Positions 26,724-38,458 of a stretch of 64,000 bases of DNA are shown here, piece by piece. The position numbers and the translations under genes are program-made. Source of the DNA: Diphasiastrum complanatum (Eukaryota > Streptophyta > Lycopodiopsida > Lycopodiales > Lycopodiaceae). Location: NCBI GenBank assembly GCA_029204225.1, contig CM055113.1:22393605-22457604 (forward strand), in the 5' to 3' direction. Position 1 is the first letter of the stretch. The number at the start of each line of letters is the position of its first letter. The notes under the pieces were generated by a model. That model had not been told where the DNA came from. It was given only the letters and a program-made list of their open reading frames with translations, and searched no databases.

Positions 26724-26775
26724 AAAAGCCTGAGTAGCAGCCCACTCTTCTGCTTGCGATCATCCATGTCTCTCG

Positions 26776-28290
<1,515 letters not shown>

Positions 28291-28657
28291 CATCAGCACT
28301 AATTTGAACCACGACTCAGCTGCATTGTCCTTTCGATGCATCACAATTGAAGAGTTATTGCTTGTCAGGCAACCCCGTAGATCTTTCACATAAGCTGAAA
28401 ATTCTGAGTTCACAAAAGTTGCATGCTGAAATGATTGCAATGATTGCAGTCATCAGCTTTTCCTTGTTCATCCCTTGCTCAATCGCTCGATCAAAGTGTA
28501 CATGAAAACAAGACGGAGTGCTCAGTCGTCCAATCAAAGTGTACATGAAAACACGACAGAGAAGAGTAGAAAATATGGGGAGGAAGAGTAGAAACTACCA
28601 CTGGTAACTTCTGGAAAGTTACAGAACTGGGTAAATTTTTTTAAAGAGCTTTACGTC

Positions 28658-28686
28658 GGGGAAGGCCCTCGGATGGGGCCTTCCCC
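28658..28686. repeat. GC-rich hairpin GGGGAAGGCCC / GGGCCTTCCCC
   Basis: Perfect 11 bp arms with a 7 bp loop, immediately before the GA run at 28688. Confidence 0.85.
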
Positions 28687-28841
<155 letters not shown>

Positions 28842-29072
28842 TACCTGTGTAGCGTGAGAGAGACAGCTCCCTGCTGCTCGAAGATACAAAATGCAGAGAG
28901 AGACCCAGGGCCTGGTTGCCTATGTAGAGAGACAGACCTGCATACAGAAGATAGCCCTGCTGCCTGAGTACAAAGAGACCCCAAGTGTGTAGAGAGAGGG
29001 CGGCCTGATGCCCGCCTATTGAGAGAGTAGCATGAGATAGAGATAGAAAGAGGATGCATGCGTACAAAAAGT

Positions 29073-29220
29073 TTGAGCCGAACGACAATTACTTGAGATA
29101 ATAGTCCGTTGTTCGGACCATTACCACAAATAATCAAGTCCTCAAATAGCTCGTGGCCTTCGCCACTCGTTGTCAGGTCCCAGATTATTTATGGTAATGG
29201 CCCTCCCAATGGCCATTACC
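29073..29220. repeat. Cluster of short inverted repeats
   Basis: CCGAACGAC (29078) pairs with GTTGTTCGG (29109). 29118-29135 pairs with 29183-29200 (17 of 18). GGTAATGGCC (29193-29202) pairs with GGCCATTACC (29211-29220). The cluster ends exactly where the minus copia fragment begins, so it may be a small foldback element or a rearrangement scar. Confidence 0.7.
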
Positions 29221-31020
29221 TACTACTTAACCTGTTGTCTTCATCGAATACAACATCTCTTGATATCAAGAACTTTTTGCTCTGGGGATTATAGAGTGTG
29301 TAATCCCTTGCATTCTTAGGGTATCCAACAAACAAGCATTTTACCCTCTTATTATCAAGCTTCTTCCTTTTGTTCTCATCTATGTTATGTAAGCAAGACA
29401 ACCAAACACCCTAGGCCTCAAATGATCTACTATCGGCTTCCTACCATACTCATTCATAGGGTGTGGATCTCGACAAAGCTCTTGTAGGTGTTCTATTTAT
29501 TATGTTTGCAGCTGAGATTTCTGCTTTTGCCCATATGCTTTTGTCCAGCTCTCTATCATGGAGTATTCACCTCACTATTTTCATAAATGCCCTATTTTTC
29601 CTCTCCAAAATGCCATTCTATTGTGCATTATAAGGTACCGTAAACTCCCTCTTTATGCCTGCTTGTATGCAAAAATTATAATTTACCAAACACAGTGCTT
29701 CAGTACTCCCCACCATTGTCTAATCATAACCTCTTGATCCTTTTCCCAACTTGTAACTCTGCTATCGCTTTGAACATTTTTAAACATTTCAAGAGCCCAC
29801 CCTTTGGTCTTCATAACCTCCAAGTGCACCATTTGACTATAGTTGTCTATGAAGCTCACAAAGTACCTTGATCCGCCCAACGATACCGCCTCCATTGATC
29901 CACAAGCATCAGAATGTACCAATTCAAGGAGTTCACTATTTCTCTCAATGAGACTCTTATGATAAGGTTGTTTGTGCAGCTTGCCATAGATGCATGCCTC
30001 GCATCTTTCATTGTTAGCCTTGGGTCAAACGTGAAGCCCCTAAGCATGTTCTTCCTTGACAATCTTTGAAGTCTACTGATATTTGTGTGCCCTAGCCTCT
30101 TATGCCAAAATGTGTTATTATGTCTCCCTCTGTGGCAATGCAAACTATAGGCCTTTCATCTATCCATGCTTTGAAATGATACAAATTATTTGTTCTGATT
30201 CCTTCAACAAAAATACATATATCTCTTTCTATTGTGCAATTTCTCTTCATGAACTTGACTTCTAATCCCAACTTCGTTACACATTCTATCGACATGAGGT
30301 TTTTCGCCAGATTTGGTACATGCAACACATCTTTGAGTATCGTCATTTCTCTCTCTCCCAACCAAAGGCAAACTAAACCAATGCCAAACGCATCGATGAT
30401 TGTTTTGTCTCCAATGACCCCCCGTTTTTCCATGACGATCTCATAGGTGAAGAATGAAGATCTCCTAAAAGTCTTATGTGTTGTTGCTACTCAATCCAAA
30501 TAGCATTCCTCATCCCTTGGTACTAGGTGGCTCTCTCTTCCTTCAATCATGACATGCATGACTTCATTTATGCTATCACTCAAGAAGTCGTTGTTCTCCT
30601 TGTCTGATGAGTCTAACTTATGGTCCTTGTCAACCTCCTACCGTGTCATCTGTCATGTAAGCACCATGAGAGCCATCACCTCCTCCTCCTCCACTTTGCG
30701 ACATTGGCATGAGCCATGTTCTTTCTTTTTCGATCTTCCTATTTCTTTAAATAGTCCTTCACCATGTGCCCAACTTCGTCATAGTAGTAGCACTTGATGT
30801 CAGTCTTTTTCTTGGCTGCATCCTTCATCCATCTTTTCCTTTTGAAGCCCTTTAGGCCTTGTGACTGTTGTCCTCTCTCTTGTGGCTGATCTTTCTTGCC
30901 TTCCTTTGGCAACCTTATCATGACCCTATGGAAAAGAGCCAAATCATCCTGGAGTTGTGCCACCTTCCTTCTACATTCTTCCTGATGTAGTCGATTAATC
31001 ACATACTCAAGCTCAAGATC
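29216..31020 (-). pseudogene. copia gag-pol fragment, minus strand
   Basis: From 31002 downward: gag C-terminus with a damaged zinc knuckle (CYYYDEVGHMVKDYLKK lacks the second and last Cys), a protease/pre-integrase segment (30433-30092, VLHVPNLAKNLMS), the integrase finger in the 30143 frame (FWHKRLGHTNISRL), the integrase core start (SDACGSMEAVSLGGSR, 29922 frame), and at 29401-29216 the C-terminal integrase motif FLISRDVVFDE. RT and RNase H are absent. Several frame changes and stops separate the pieces. Different subfamily from the 2.7-8.7 kb element. Confidence 0.88.
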
Positions 31021-31059
31021 CCTCCCCTATCCTTCAAGGGACGTAATGGATTTTTGGTG

Positions 31060-32173
31060 ACTTTTCTGCCCATTTCTGAACAAATTAAAAAGCAGAATAG
31101 TCACCCGTTTTTAGTGCAAACAAGGAGGTCCTTATAATGCACCAACACATTTATGCCCCTTAGATTGGCAATCATTTGATTAACCGTTGATGATGGCTCG
31201 GATGAAGTACGAAATAGACAATTGGATCTGAAACAGCTGCTAGATTGTGTTGAAATGGACCTGATGGGTGCTGAAGGGCAAAATGCCCCTTCTCCTCATT
31301 AAAAATTTTTAGGTTGAAATTAGAGTTGGGTCTTGTAAACCTTGAGGTTTGATTTCACTTCAAAGGGAGAAATCAGTTCAAAAACCAAAAAGCCTCTAAT
31401 TTGGGCCTCCTTTAGCTTTTTTTGGCCAAACAAAAGACTATAGCCTCCAAGCGAAGGGCACCTCGACTGTACTTGCAAATACGGTATGTCAAAATAGAGT
31501 GATTTCCATGGAGAAAGTGCTCGGGGAATGTCAAAAGTGATTGGCCTGGTAAGCAAAAAATTGGAGGTCTTTATTTTTGCAATTTGACATTGCCATTGGC
31601 TTTGGCATACCCTTTTTAGCCTACAAACTGTGGATTGTTGAGCTTTTTGGACACATCAATGAGGCGATTTTGGGCGAAGCAAGTAAGTTATATAGGGCTT
31701 CCAATTATAACATCTGGAAGTGCAAAGTGAAGAGAATACTCATGGAAAAGGAGCTCTGGGGCCCTGTGTCTGGTGTCGAATTGTGGCCTAATACCACTCC
31801 AGTTGACATGAGAGCATGGAATAAGAAAGCACATCGAGCATAGTCTTTGATCAACTTGTCGTTGAAAGACCATGTGATCACTCATATTAGTGATGCCACA
31901 ATATCCAAGGGAGCTTGGTAAGCTCTTAGAACACAATTCCAAACTACTAATCCAGGTCTAGCCATGTTCTTGAAGTCAAGATTGAACACCGGTAGGATGG
32001 AAGAAGGTGAAACTGTGGGTGATTTCTTTAACAGAATCAAGGAGCTGAGACACCAACTTGTGGCGATTGGAGAATCAATCAAAGACATCGAATTGGTGCA
32101 CACTATAATGAGTGGTATAAACATGAAATCTTACGAAACGAGAAATGGCACAAGAGCCAAAAAAAATTTGTGA
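31060..32173 (+). pseudogene. copia leader and gag fragment, plus strand
   Basis: 31260-31620 is related to the leader of the full-length copia (3780-4250). It is followed by a gag resembling that element: IWKCKVKRILMEKELW, then after stops MFLKSRLNTGRMEEGET and FFNRIKELRHQLVAIGESI. Stops lie at 31841 and 31919, and the frame changes before 31964. It ends at about 32130, after which an unrelated AT-rich region begins. It lies head to head with the preceding minus fragment. Confidence 0.85.
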
Positions 32174-33480
32174 GCTCACAATTTTTTGAAATTTAAGTGC
32201 TTTTTGAATTCTAAATTCAGAAAATGAATCTATTTTGCAAGCTTGTATATTTTGCATTTAGTTAAAATTTAGACGAAGTATTGAGAAATATTTTTAAAAT
32301 TTTACACTAAATTAGCACAAAAAATAAAAATAACACTTGTGTGCAATTTGTTATTAAATAAATACTTGTTAGATAAAGCAAGTATAGCACAAAAAATAAA
32401 AATATCATTTGTGTGCAATTTATTTTATGTAAAATAGTTGCTAGAATAAGCAAGTGATGGTAAAATTTTAAAAATCGTTATTTTTAATAAATAAATAAAA
32501 AAACAAAACACAATGTAATTTAAACTTAAGAACCAGTTTGTAATTCGATATTTGTATTTTAATAATCAAGTAAACTAAACAAATCTAGTATTTAAAAAAA
32601 AATGCTAAATTTCTACCAAATATTACTAAACAATAACATCATACGCTTATGCTAAGCATGACATTCAAATGTTAAGTTTGTTACTAGTGACATGAACTTA
32701 TGCTAAGCATGAATGTTAATCTGAAAAAACAATAAGATAATAGAAAATATATGATAATAGAAATACACATGCTAAGAATGGATTATAATCTTAAAACCAT
32801 TTATCTACAAGAGAAGTTAAGATATTAGAAATACAATAATGCTAAGCATGGGTCTCTCAAATGCTAAACTTGTAATTAAAAGTTGAACAATGATGTCAAA
32901 GTAACAATTTAAGAAATAGTTAAAAACAAACACTCATGCTTAGCATAAACAATGTAGACAAATTGGTAATTTAAAATCGAAATTTGTAAGAGAGCCTTAC
33001 CATATCCCTGAATAAAATAAGAAATCTTTGGTGCTCCTCATCCTTTGAGTTGTTTGGGTACAGCCTTTGGCATTCCTCCCAATTCTTGCAGTTGAGACTC
33101 TTTACCATAGCCTCTTGCACTTTCATGAAAAGCTTGTGTCTGAGAAAAACTACAATAATTAGGTTTAAGATTTTGCACATGAGTTGAAAATAAAAATTAA
33201 AAATTTAAAAAAAAAAAACAAAATCACCTTTGAAATTCTTTTTCCATCTCAGCAAGACTGAGTTGTTCGTCAGCAACTCTTGAAAGAACACTCACAACAA
33301 CATCCTTTGAGGGGATGCCATTTTTTGTGTATACCAATCTTCCAAGGCAAGAGTGGATTGTGTAGAATCGGGACAAGAGTGGATTGTGTTGATTTTTTTT
33401 GGTGGAGGACGACCCTTTCGGAAGTTGTCCTTTTATTTCAAATATGTCCCATTAGAGGAGTTTCAAAATAAATAAAAAAA
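32174..33480 (-). pseudogene. AT-rich region with TATGCTAAGCAT motifs and ParB-gene-like exons
   Basis: Five ATGCTAAGCAT-type palindromes lie at about 32644, 32696, 32838 and 32933, with a variant at 32766. On the minus strand two exon-like pieces are bounded by GT/AG: about 33360-33225 (ending MEKEFQR before GTGATTTTG) and about 33142-33000 (FMKVQEAMVKSLNCKNWEEC... ending before GTAAGG). Element X copy 2 has a similar exon junction (GGACAG then GTGATTTTTG at ~41741). I infer a third, partial relative of element X, weaker than the other two. No homologous right-hand gene is seen here. Confidence 0.4.
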
Positions 33481-33933
33481 CCCTTCCTAAAGATGCTTTT
33501 TATTTTTTTTCTTAGTTTCGTCTGCCATGTGGCCCAATGAAATTGCATATATTTGAAATCTACGTAACGTAGATAGAAATAATAAAGTTATAAAAATTAA
33601 CTTTTAAAAATTTTGAATTTGCCGCCAGGCAAGATGGAAAAATGCTATTGGTGGATAGTGTCTGCCCCGAACGTGTGAATCTGCCCGACAACATTGTCTC
33701 TAGTTAATTATTTAACCACACTGGTTAATATGTTCATAGATTTCAAACTACACAAGTTTGTCAACAGTAAGTCATCACATGCATAGGAATTGGTGACATG
33801 CATCACAGTTAGACAGTATGAATAGTTACCACATGTTGTTATTGTGGTCCAGTTATCCATTCACATTGAATAAGTATCATATAACATTGAGTCGATTTGG
33901 CATTTCATAGATTTGAGAATTTGGCGCTAAACT

Positions 33934-35118
33934 TTGGAAGCAATCGGTCTGGCCAGGAGACCAAAATCTAAAATTGAATCAGTGATTCTTCACCATGAGA
34001 AGGATGATGCCGAATTTTGGAAACCAGGTTACATGTCTATATGCATTCGGAGTTGTATCTACAAGATTTCAATATTCATGATCGTCAGAAATGTGACTGT
34101 AAGTTTAAAAAAAATTGGGATCTATATTATAACACTCATGCTTCTGAAAATTGTTGAAATCATATCAGTTATCATATATGTATTGCATTCTTACAGATTT
34201 ATATCCATCCAGCATAAGCGAATGGGAGCCAACACAATCTCTAGCAGGTATATTGGATGTGATTCATTCGGATATTGGAAAATTACAATACAAAGGAAGA
34301 ACTTCTGAGAAGCTTGTAGATAGTGGCATATTTTTCTATGACTCCAAGTACATTCCAGATATGCATGGAGGTTTCGAAAAGCTTGAAGATATATCACTCA
34401 CATTTTGGAAGTGATGAATGGCTTGCACCTGATAGTATGGTGTCAGAATATTTTAGATGCAAATTACTATTAGATTTGAAAAACTCAATGAAAGCTAGCA
34501 CTGGATCAAAAGTTTGAATAGATTAAGTTGGTTCCTATCCTTATATATATTTGTAGATTATTTCTCAAATGCAAATGTTCGTAGAACACCAATATTATTT
34601 GTTTGTAAAAATGTGCGAGATAACACTCTTTCAAATCTGATGGATGTGGGTTGGGAATGCAAGGCAGTTGGAGATATTGAATGTAGAATCAAAAAATCAA
34701 CTATGATATTTAGTTATTGCATTGCAAGACAAATGCTTAGTCTTACATTCAGTTACCAAAGATGGAAACAAATAATACTCGATCAAGATCTTCAAATGGA
34801 TGATCACACAGATCGAAAAAAAAGTCCACATTTTCAACAATGAAGATATGCTAACTACAATTATAGTGGAAGATCATTGGAGCTTGAGTTATATCAGACA
34901 AGAAGTGGTCTTAATGCACAATGAAATTCTACCAGAACACTTCAAATTCATTATCAATGGAAAGCTCGTAAGATTTTAATCTGATTTGTAAATCAGTCAA
35001 TGATCATATATGTAACTTTATTAGAGAATAGAGAAATTAACAAGTTTCTTTATCTTTCATGCAGACAACACCCTGCAAGGATCTTCCAACAGATATTAAC
35101 ATTGTAGAAGAACAATGA
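33934..35118 (+). pseudogene. Element Z gene A, unrecognised, degraded
   Basis: Plus-strand blocks of plausible protein sequence alternate with stops and frame changes: about 33934-34028 (ends at a GTTACA donor), 34191-34414 (FFYDSKYIPDMHGGFEKLED), 34514-34843, 34845-34970 (VEDHWSLSYIRQE) and a last exon from 35065 after TTTCATGCAG, ending with VEEQ and TGA at 35116-35118. It converges on gene B, 186 bp apart. I do not recognise the family. Confidence 0.35.
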
Positions 35119-35303
35119 AAATCCATACAATCAATTGTACAAATTGGTATTTGTATTCAATAAAAGATCACCCAAATTTGGGGACTTTATACATCTGTTC
35201 AAATGATGTTGTTTTTGTATGTCTATATCTCTATAATTCTATTTCTATATGTTTATATGTCTATCTATTCAGCTTGGGTATTTACGAATTGCCCAGTCTC
35301 ATT

Positions 35304-37009
35304 TTAAATCTGAACATCGTCTGGCTTACACGGCCCAGCATCAATCTTTGGTCCAGCAGTTGACCTGGCCAATAGACTAAGAATGATCTCTTGTCGAAAT
35401 CTGTACACTTCACCAGCAGTATAATCACCAAGGGAAAACTACAATAAACATTGTATTAGATGAATATTGATAACAAACAATAGTTTACATAAAGATAAAA
35501 TAGAAAGGGCTAATAACTTACCTTTGAAATATCAACATCCTCCTGAAGATTGTACCACTGGAAACATAGCTTTGCATTGTATAAGGTACACCACGCACAA
35601 CTAAATGAGTCATTTTGTTGGGGTGTCTGCAATACATTCAATTGATTAATAATGGAATGAAGGTACTGATGCTTAACAATGATGATAAACAAAAATACAC
35701 CAGAAATGTTCAATGATTACCTCAATGCTCACAATTTCACATTTTTCTCCCACGGAATTCTCTATTGGAAAATATTTACATATCTCCGGCAGTAGCGAGT
35801 CAATATCCTTATGTGTATTGCTGGCAGAATTCATCTTTACACAAAAAAAATTTACAATATAATTATCTGTGATTTTTACAGAAATTACCATTAAGCTCTA
35901 GTGATCACTGCAAAAAATCATGAAGAATTCTATTAGATAAACAATACAGTAATTACAAGTAAAGAAGTAGACAAGTAATGAGTTTGACAAGTAAAGAGCT
36001 AGACATACTAGGTATGTTATGGCATCAACAAAAACTTCACAGCAAGTGAGCAAGCGCCAAGGATACAGTGCGACAAAGTGTCGTTGTTGTCCTTGATGCC
36101 TTGCAGGAAAAAACTGTTGAGAAGCGCCACTTCTTTCATGGAATCCCTTGTTATATCATATTGCAGTAAGTGGAGACCAGCCTCAATCACTGGATCGCTA
36201 ATAGAGGCCCTTCTATCCTTCATCTACAAGCAATCTGGAATTCTAAAATTAAGAGTAAAATCAATCTCTTCTATTTGGAAGAGGATGGGCATGCCGATAC
36301 TATCTACCGCATCTAAAATATCTTTCTCAAACTTTAAATAATCATCAGAGTCTAAATATGCTATAGGTTTGACATTAACGGGAAGAGGCAGGAGAGTATC
36401 TACAATGGAGGGAATGTCCAAAATTTTTGTGGCTGAATCAACCACAGTATCAAGAGCTACAATGTTTACAATTCCATCATCTCCAGATGTGGAAGCTTGG
36501 AGGGTCATACGTCGGACCTTTTTGGGAGCCTGAGAAGAGGATGGCTTGCTCCTTCTGGGGGCAGGTTGCATGCAAGGCCTCTTGGTGGGTAGGTTGGTCC
36601 TATCAAGGGGTTTGTCCCGGGGAGCATCGGGTTCACCCTTGTGAAGTCTACGAAATCTCTCCCTCAGTCAATATAGGATTTGAAAATCTTTGGGAATTAT
36701 GGTCACTCGCTTGGCATGGATGGAAAGCAAAAAAGATTCCTCAAAAAAAAAAGCCAAATAGTCCTCCGCGGACTCCTGCAAACACTACAATGCTCCAGGT
36801 GTGAACCTGACAGCACTCTGCAGATTATCTCAGGTAGTCAAACAGACAGTTCTGTAGTAGGGGGCTCTAGGTATCAAGAGCAAGGTGGATCTCTGATATT
36901 TCTTAATCTCAGAGAGCCATCTGCTCTTGTTACGTCTGGTCTGCCGTGGAGGATTAACAGCAAGGGTACTAGTGGATACAGCCCTCCAATTTTGTTTGAC
37001 CCTAGACAT
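35304..37009 (-). pseudogene. Element Z gene B: histone H3/CENH3-like fold fused to a Ulp1-type protease
   Basis: Four minus-strand exons join in phase: 37009-36009, 35907-35721, 35626-35522 and 35438-35304 (TAA), 475 codons. Donors GTATGT, GTAATC, GTAAGT; acceptors TTGCAG, TTGCAG, TTGTAG. Start ATG 37009 follows an in-frame TAG. Residues 1-119 read as histone H3: MSRVKQN at the N-terminus, EIKKYQRSTLLLIPRAPYYR (H3 EIRKYQKST..LI), then LQESAEDYL and [17 protein letters not shown] and EDYL are more like CENH3. A basic linker (~120-165) leads to a C48 Ulp1-like domain: DPVIEAGLHLLQ, LLNSFFLQ, KFLLMP, H at 35903-35901 before a TAG where Trp is expected, MNS in place of the Asp-Ser pair, and TPQQNDSFSCAW with Gln and Cys. 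Six premature stops (36832 TGA, 36787 TAG, 36670 TGA, 36226 TAG, 36019 TAA, 35900 TAG) but no frameshift. Confidence 0.7.
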
Positions 37010-37948
37010 GAGAGCAGTCTAGGATGTATCGCTCTTGTGTGAGTGTGGAAAACAAAAACAACAAGACAGAAAGCTAACCGTGCACAGAACGATATGTACG
37101 ATGGTAATATCGCTCTTGTGTGCATGCAGAAGGAGATGGAGATAACGGAGGAAAGAGCGCGCGTAGAGAAGCGATATGGCATGAAAAATGAAAGAAAACA
37201 AGTGGATGGCCTTTGAGCTCGTGAACATGTGTAAACGATTTTTTTGCACACGTGTAGTCGCACGTGTGTGGTCACACGTGCCGTCCGCACATGTCTGAAA
37301 AGTAATGAATCAGCCATCGATATGTGTCACAATGCATCCAATCAGAATGCATTGTATATTTGTTCACACATGTGGTATATTTGTTCGAATCATCTTGCGA
37401 CACGTGTGTGATATGCCACGAATCAAAATGTGACACATACCTCTTGTATGGATTTACACATGTGGAATATTTTATCGAATCATCCTATGACACGTGTCAA
37501 GCAACAATGAATCAAAATGTGACACGTGCATCCTATACGGTTGCACGTGTGGACGATTTTCAACAAATCATCGTACGACACGTGGGCAGTTGACCATTGA
37601 CTCACTCGTGTGAGATGACTATAAAGGGCCCGATCCTCGAAATCCTATTTTTTTCGACTTTCTCGAGTTTCGCTCATATCGGTTCTCTGCGCGTGTATTT
37701 TATATCTATTTTCGTCACATATCGCTTTTGTGTGTGCCTTGTTTGTTCCCTTATTGTATCTTGTTTCTTTATGCGCACAAGAGCGATACGTCGTTCGTAC
37801 GTATCACTTCTATGCATGCGTAGTGTTCTCCCTTCATCTTCGATTACTCCCCTCTCGCACAGATCCGATACTATTCAATGGCTTCCTCTTTGTGATGTAT
37901 GTGTTTTGCATAATTCAATTTGTGCTAAAAACTCCAATTTTGTAATTG
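37010..37948. promoter_or_regulatory. Divergent intergenic region with G-box repeats and inverted repeats
   Basis: Spacer between divergent genes B and C of element Z. About eight CACGTG cores lie at 37250-37582 within a ~88 bp repeat (starts near 37303, 37381, 37470 and 37557, each with AATCATC...GACACGTG). Outside the array, ATATCGCTCTTGTGTGCAT (37107-37125) is mirrored by 37771-37789 (17 of 19). ACTATAAAGGGCCC at about 37619 is a good TATA box pointing to gene C. The CACGTG repeats could bind plant bZIP/bHLH factors or be transposase-binding subterminal repeats. Confidence 0.6.
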
Positions 37949-37951
37949 CAG

Positions 37952-38392
37952 AATACACTTTTTATCGATGACTTTGCTACTCGTCGAGGGGACTTCAAAC
38001 AACATTCATCATCTTTCCACGGGGATAGTGGCCTCGGCCACTACTTGAGGCACTTTTAAAATAATGAAATTTGCATTGCTCATTCCAAATTCAGTCCAGT
38101 TGGAGAGACAATGATAATGGCTATGAAAAACTTATCTTATTATTTAGGTGGACATAAATTTGCGAGAGCAGATAAAATAATTTTTTTGAAGAGATCTTAT
38201 GTTTTAAACATATTAGGATTTGTAGATGGGAATGTACCAGTAAGGAGTTCCCATTATTCATTGTATGCAACATATATAGAATTGAGTGGTAACAAGGACA
38301 ATGCACATCTTCTTGATGCATATGCAAGTACAGAATTATTGCATGATAGCACAACAATTGGACAAGTGGATGAATCAGATAACTCTAAATGA
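37952..38392 (+). pseudogene. Element Z gene C, exon of unknown protein
   Basis: An exon after TGTAATTGCAG is open for 147 codons except for one TAA at 38057-38059, ending with TGA at 38390-38392. Visible blocks are FIDDFATRRGDFKQHSS, GDSGLGHYLRHF, FSPVGETMIMAMKNLSYYLG and VLNILGFVDGNVPV. Upstream exons are not resolved. A TATA box lies ~330 bp upstream. I do not recognise the family. It converges on gene D, 66 bp apart. Confidence 0.4.
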
Positions 38393-38458
38393 TGATTTGT
38401 ATATATTGAAAATTGTGAATACAATTTACAATTGTAGCAACTTTGTATCTTTGAATTT

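Larger units (their letters stand above)
21690..26725. mobile_element. Element X copy 1: two divergent genes around a palindrome array
   Basis: The left gene (minus, ~23126 to 21690) contains a ParB/sulfiredoxin-like domain. The right gene (plus, ~24430 to 26723) is a DUF7869/DDE-like protein. The spacer holds the CCTATGCTGAGCATAGG palindrome array. The same order and orientation recur at 41.5-44.7 kb, so this is a unit that moves or duplicates as a whole. The left end was replaced by copia sequence. The right end abuts a CT microsatellite locus. No terminal inverted repeats or target duplication could be identified, so transposon status is inferred from repetition and gene content. Confidence 0.65.

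Noticed and set aside
35898-36832. Stop codons repaired by U-to-C RNA editing, as in fern organelles
   Set aside because: The gene is nuclear with spliceosomal introns, and TAG at 35900 replaces a Trp position, which U-to-C editing would not restore.
36427-37042. Plus-strand frames of 120-125 codons over the H3-like region
   Set aside because: Shadows of the minus-strand histone-like frame.
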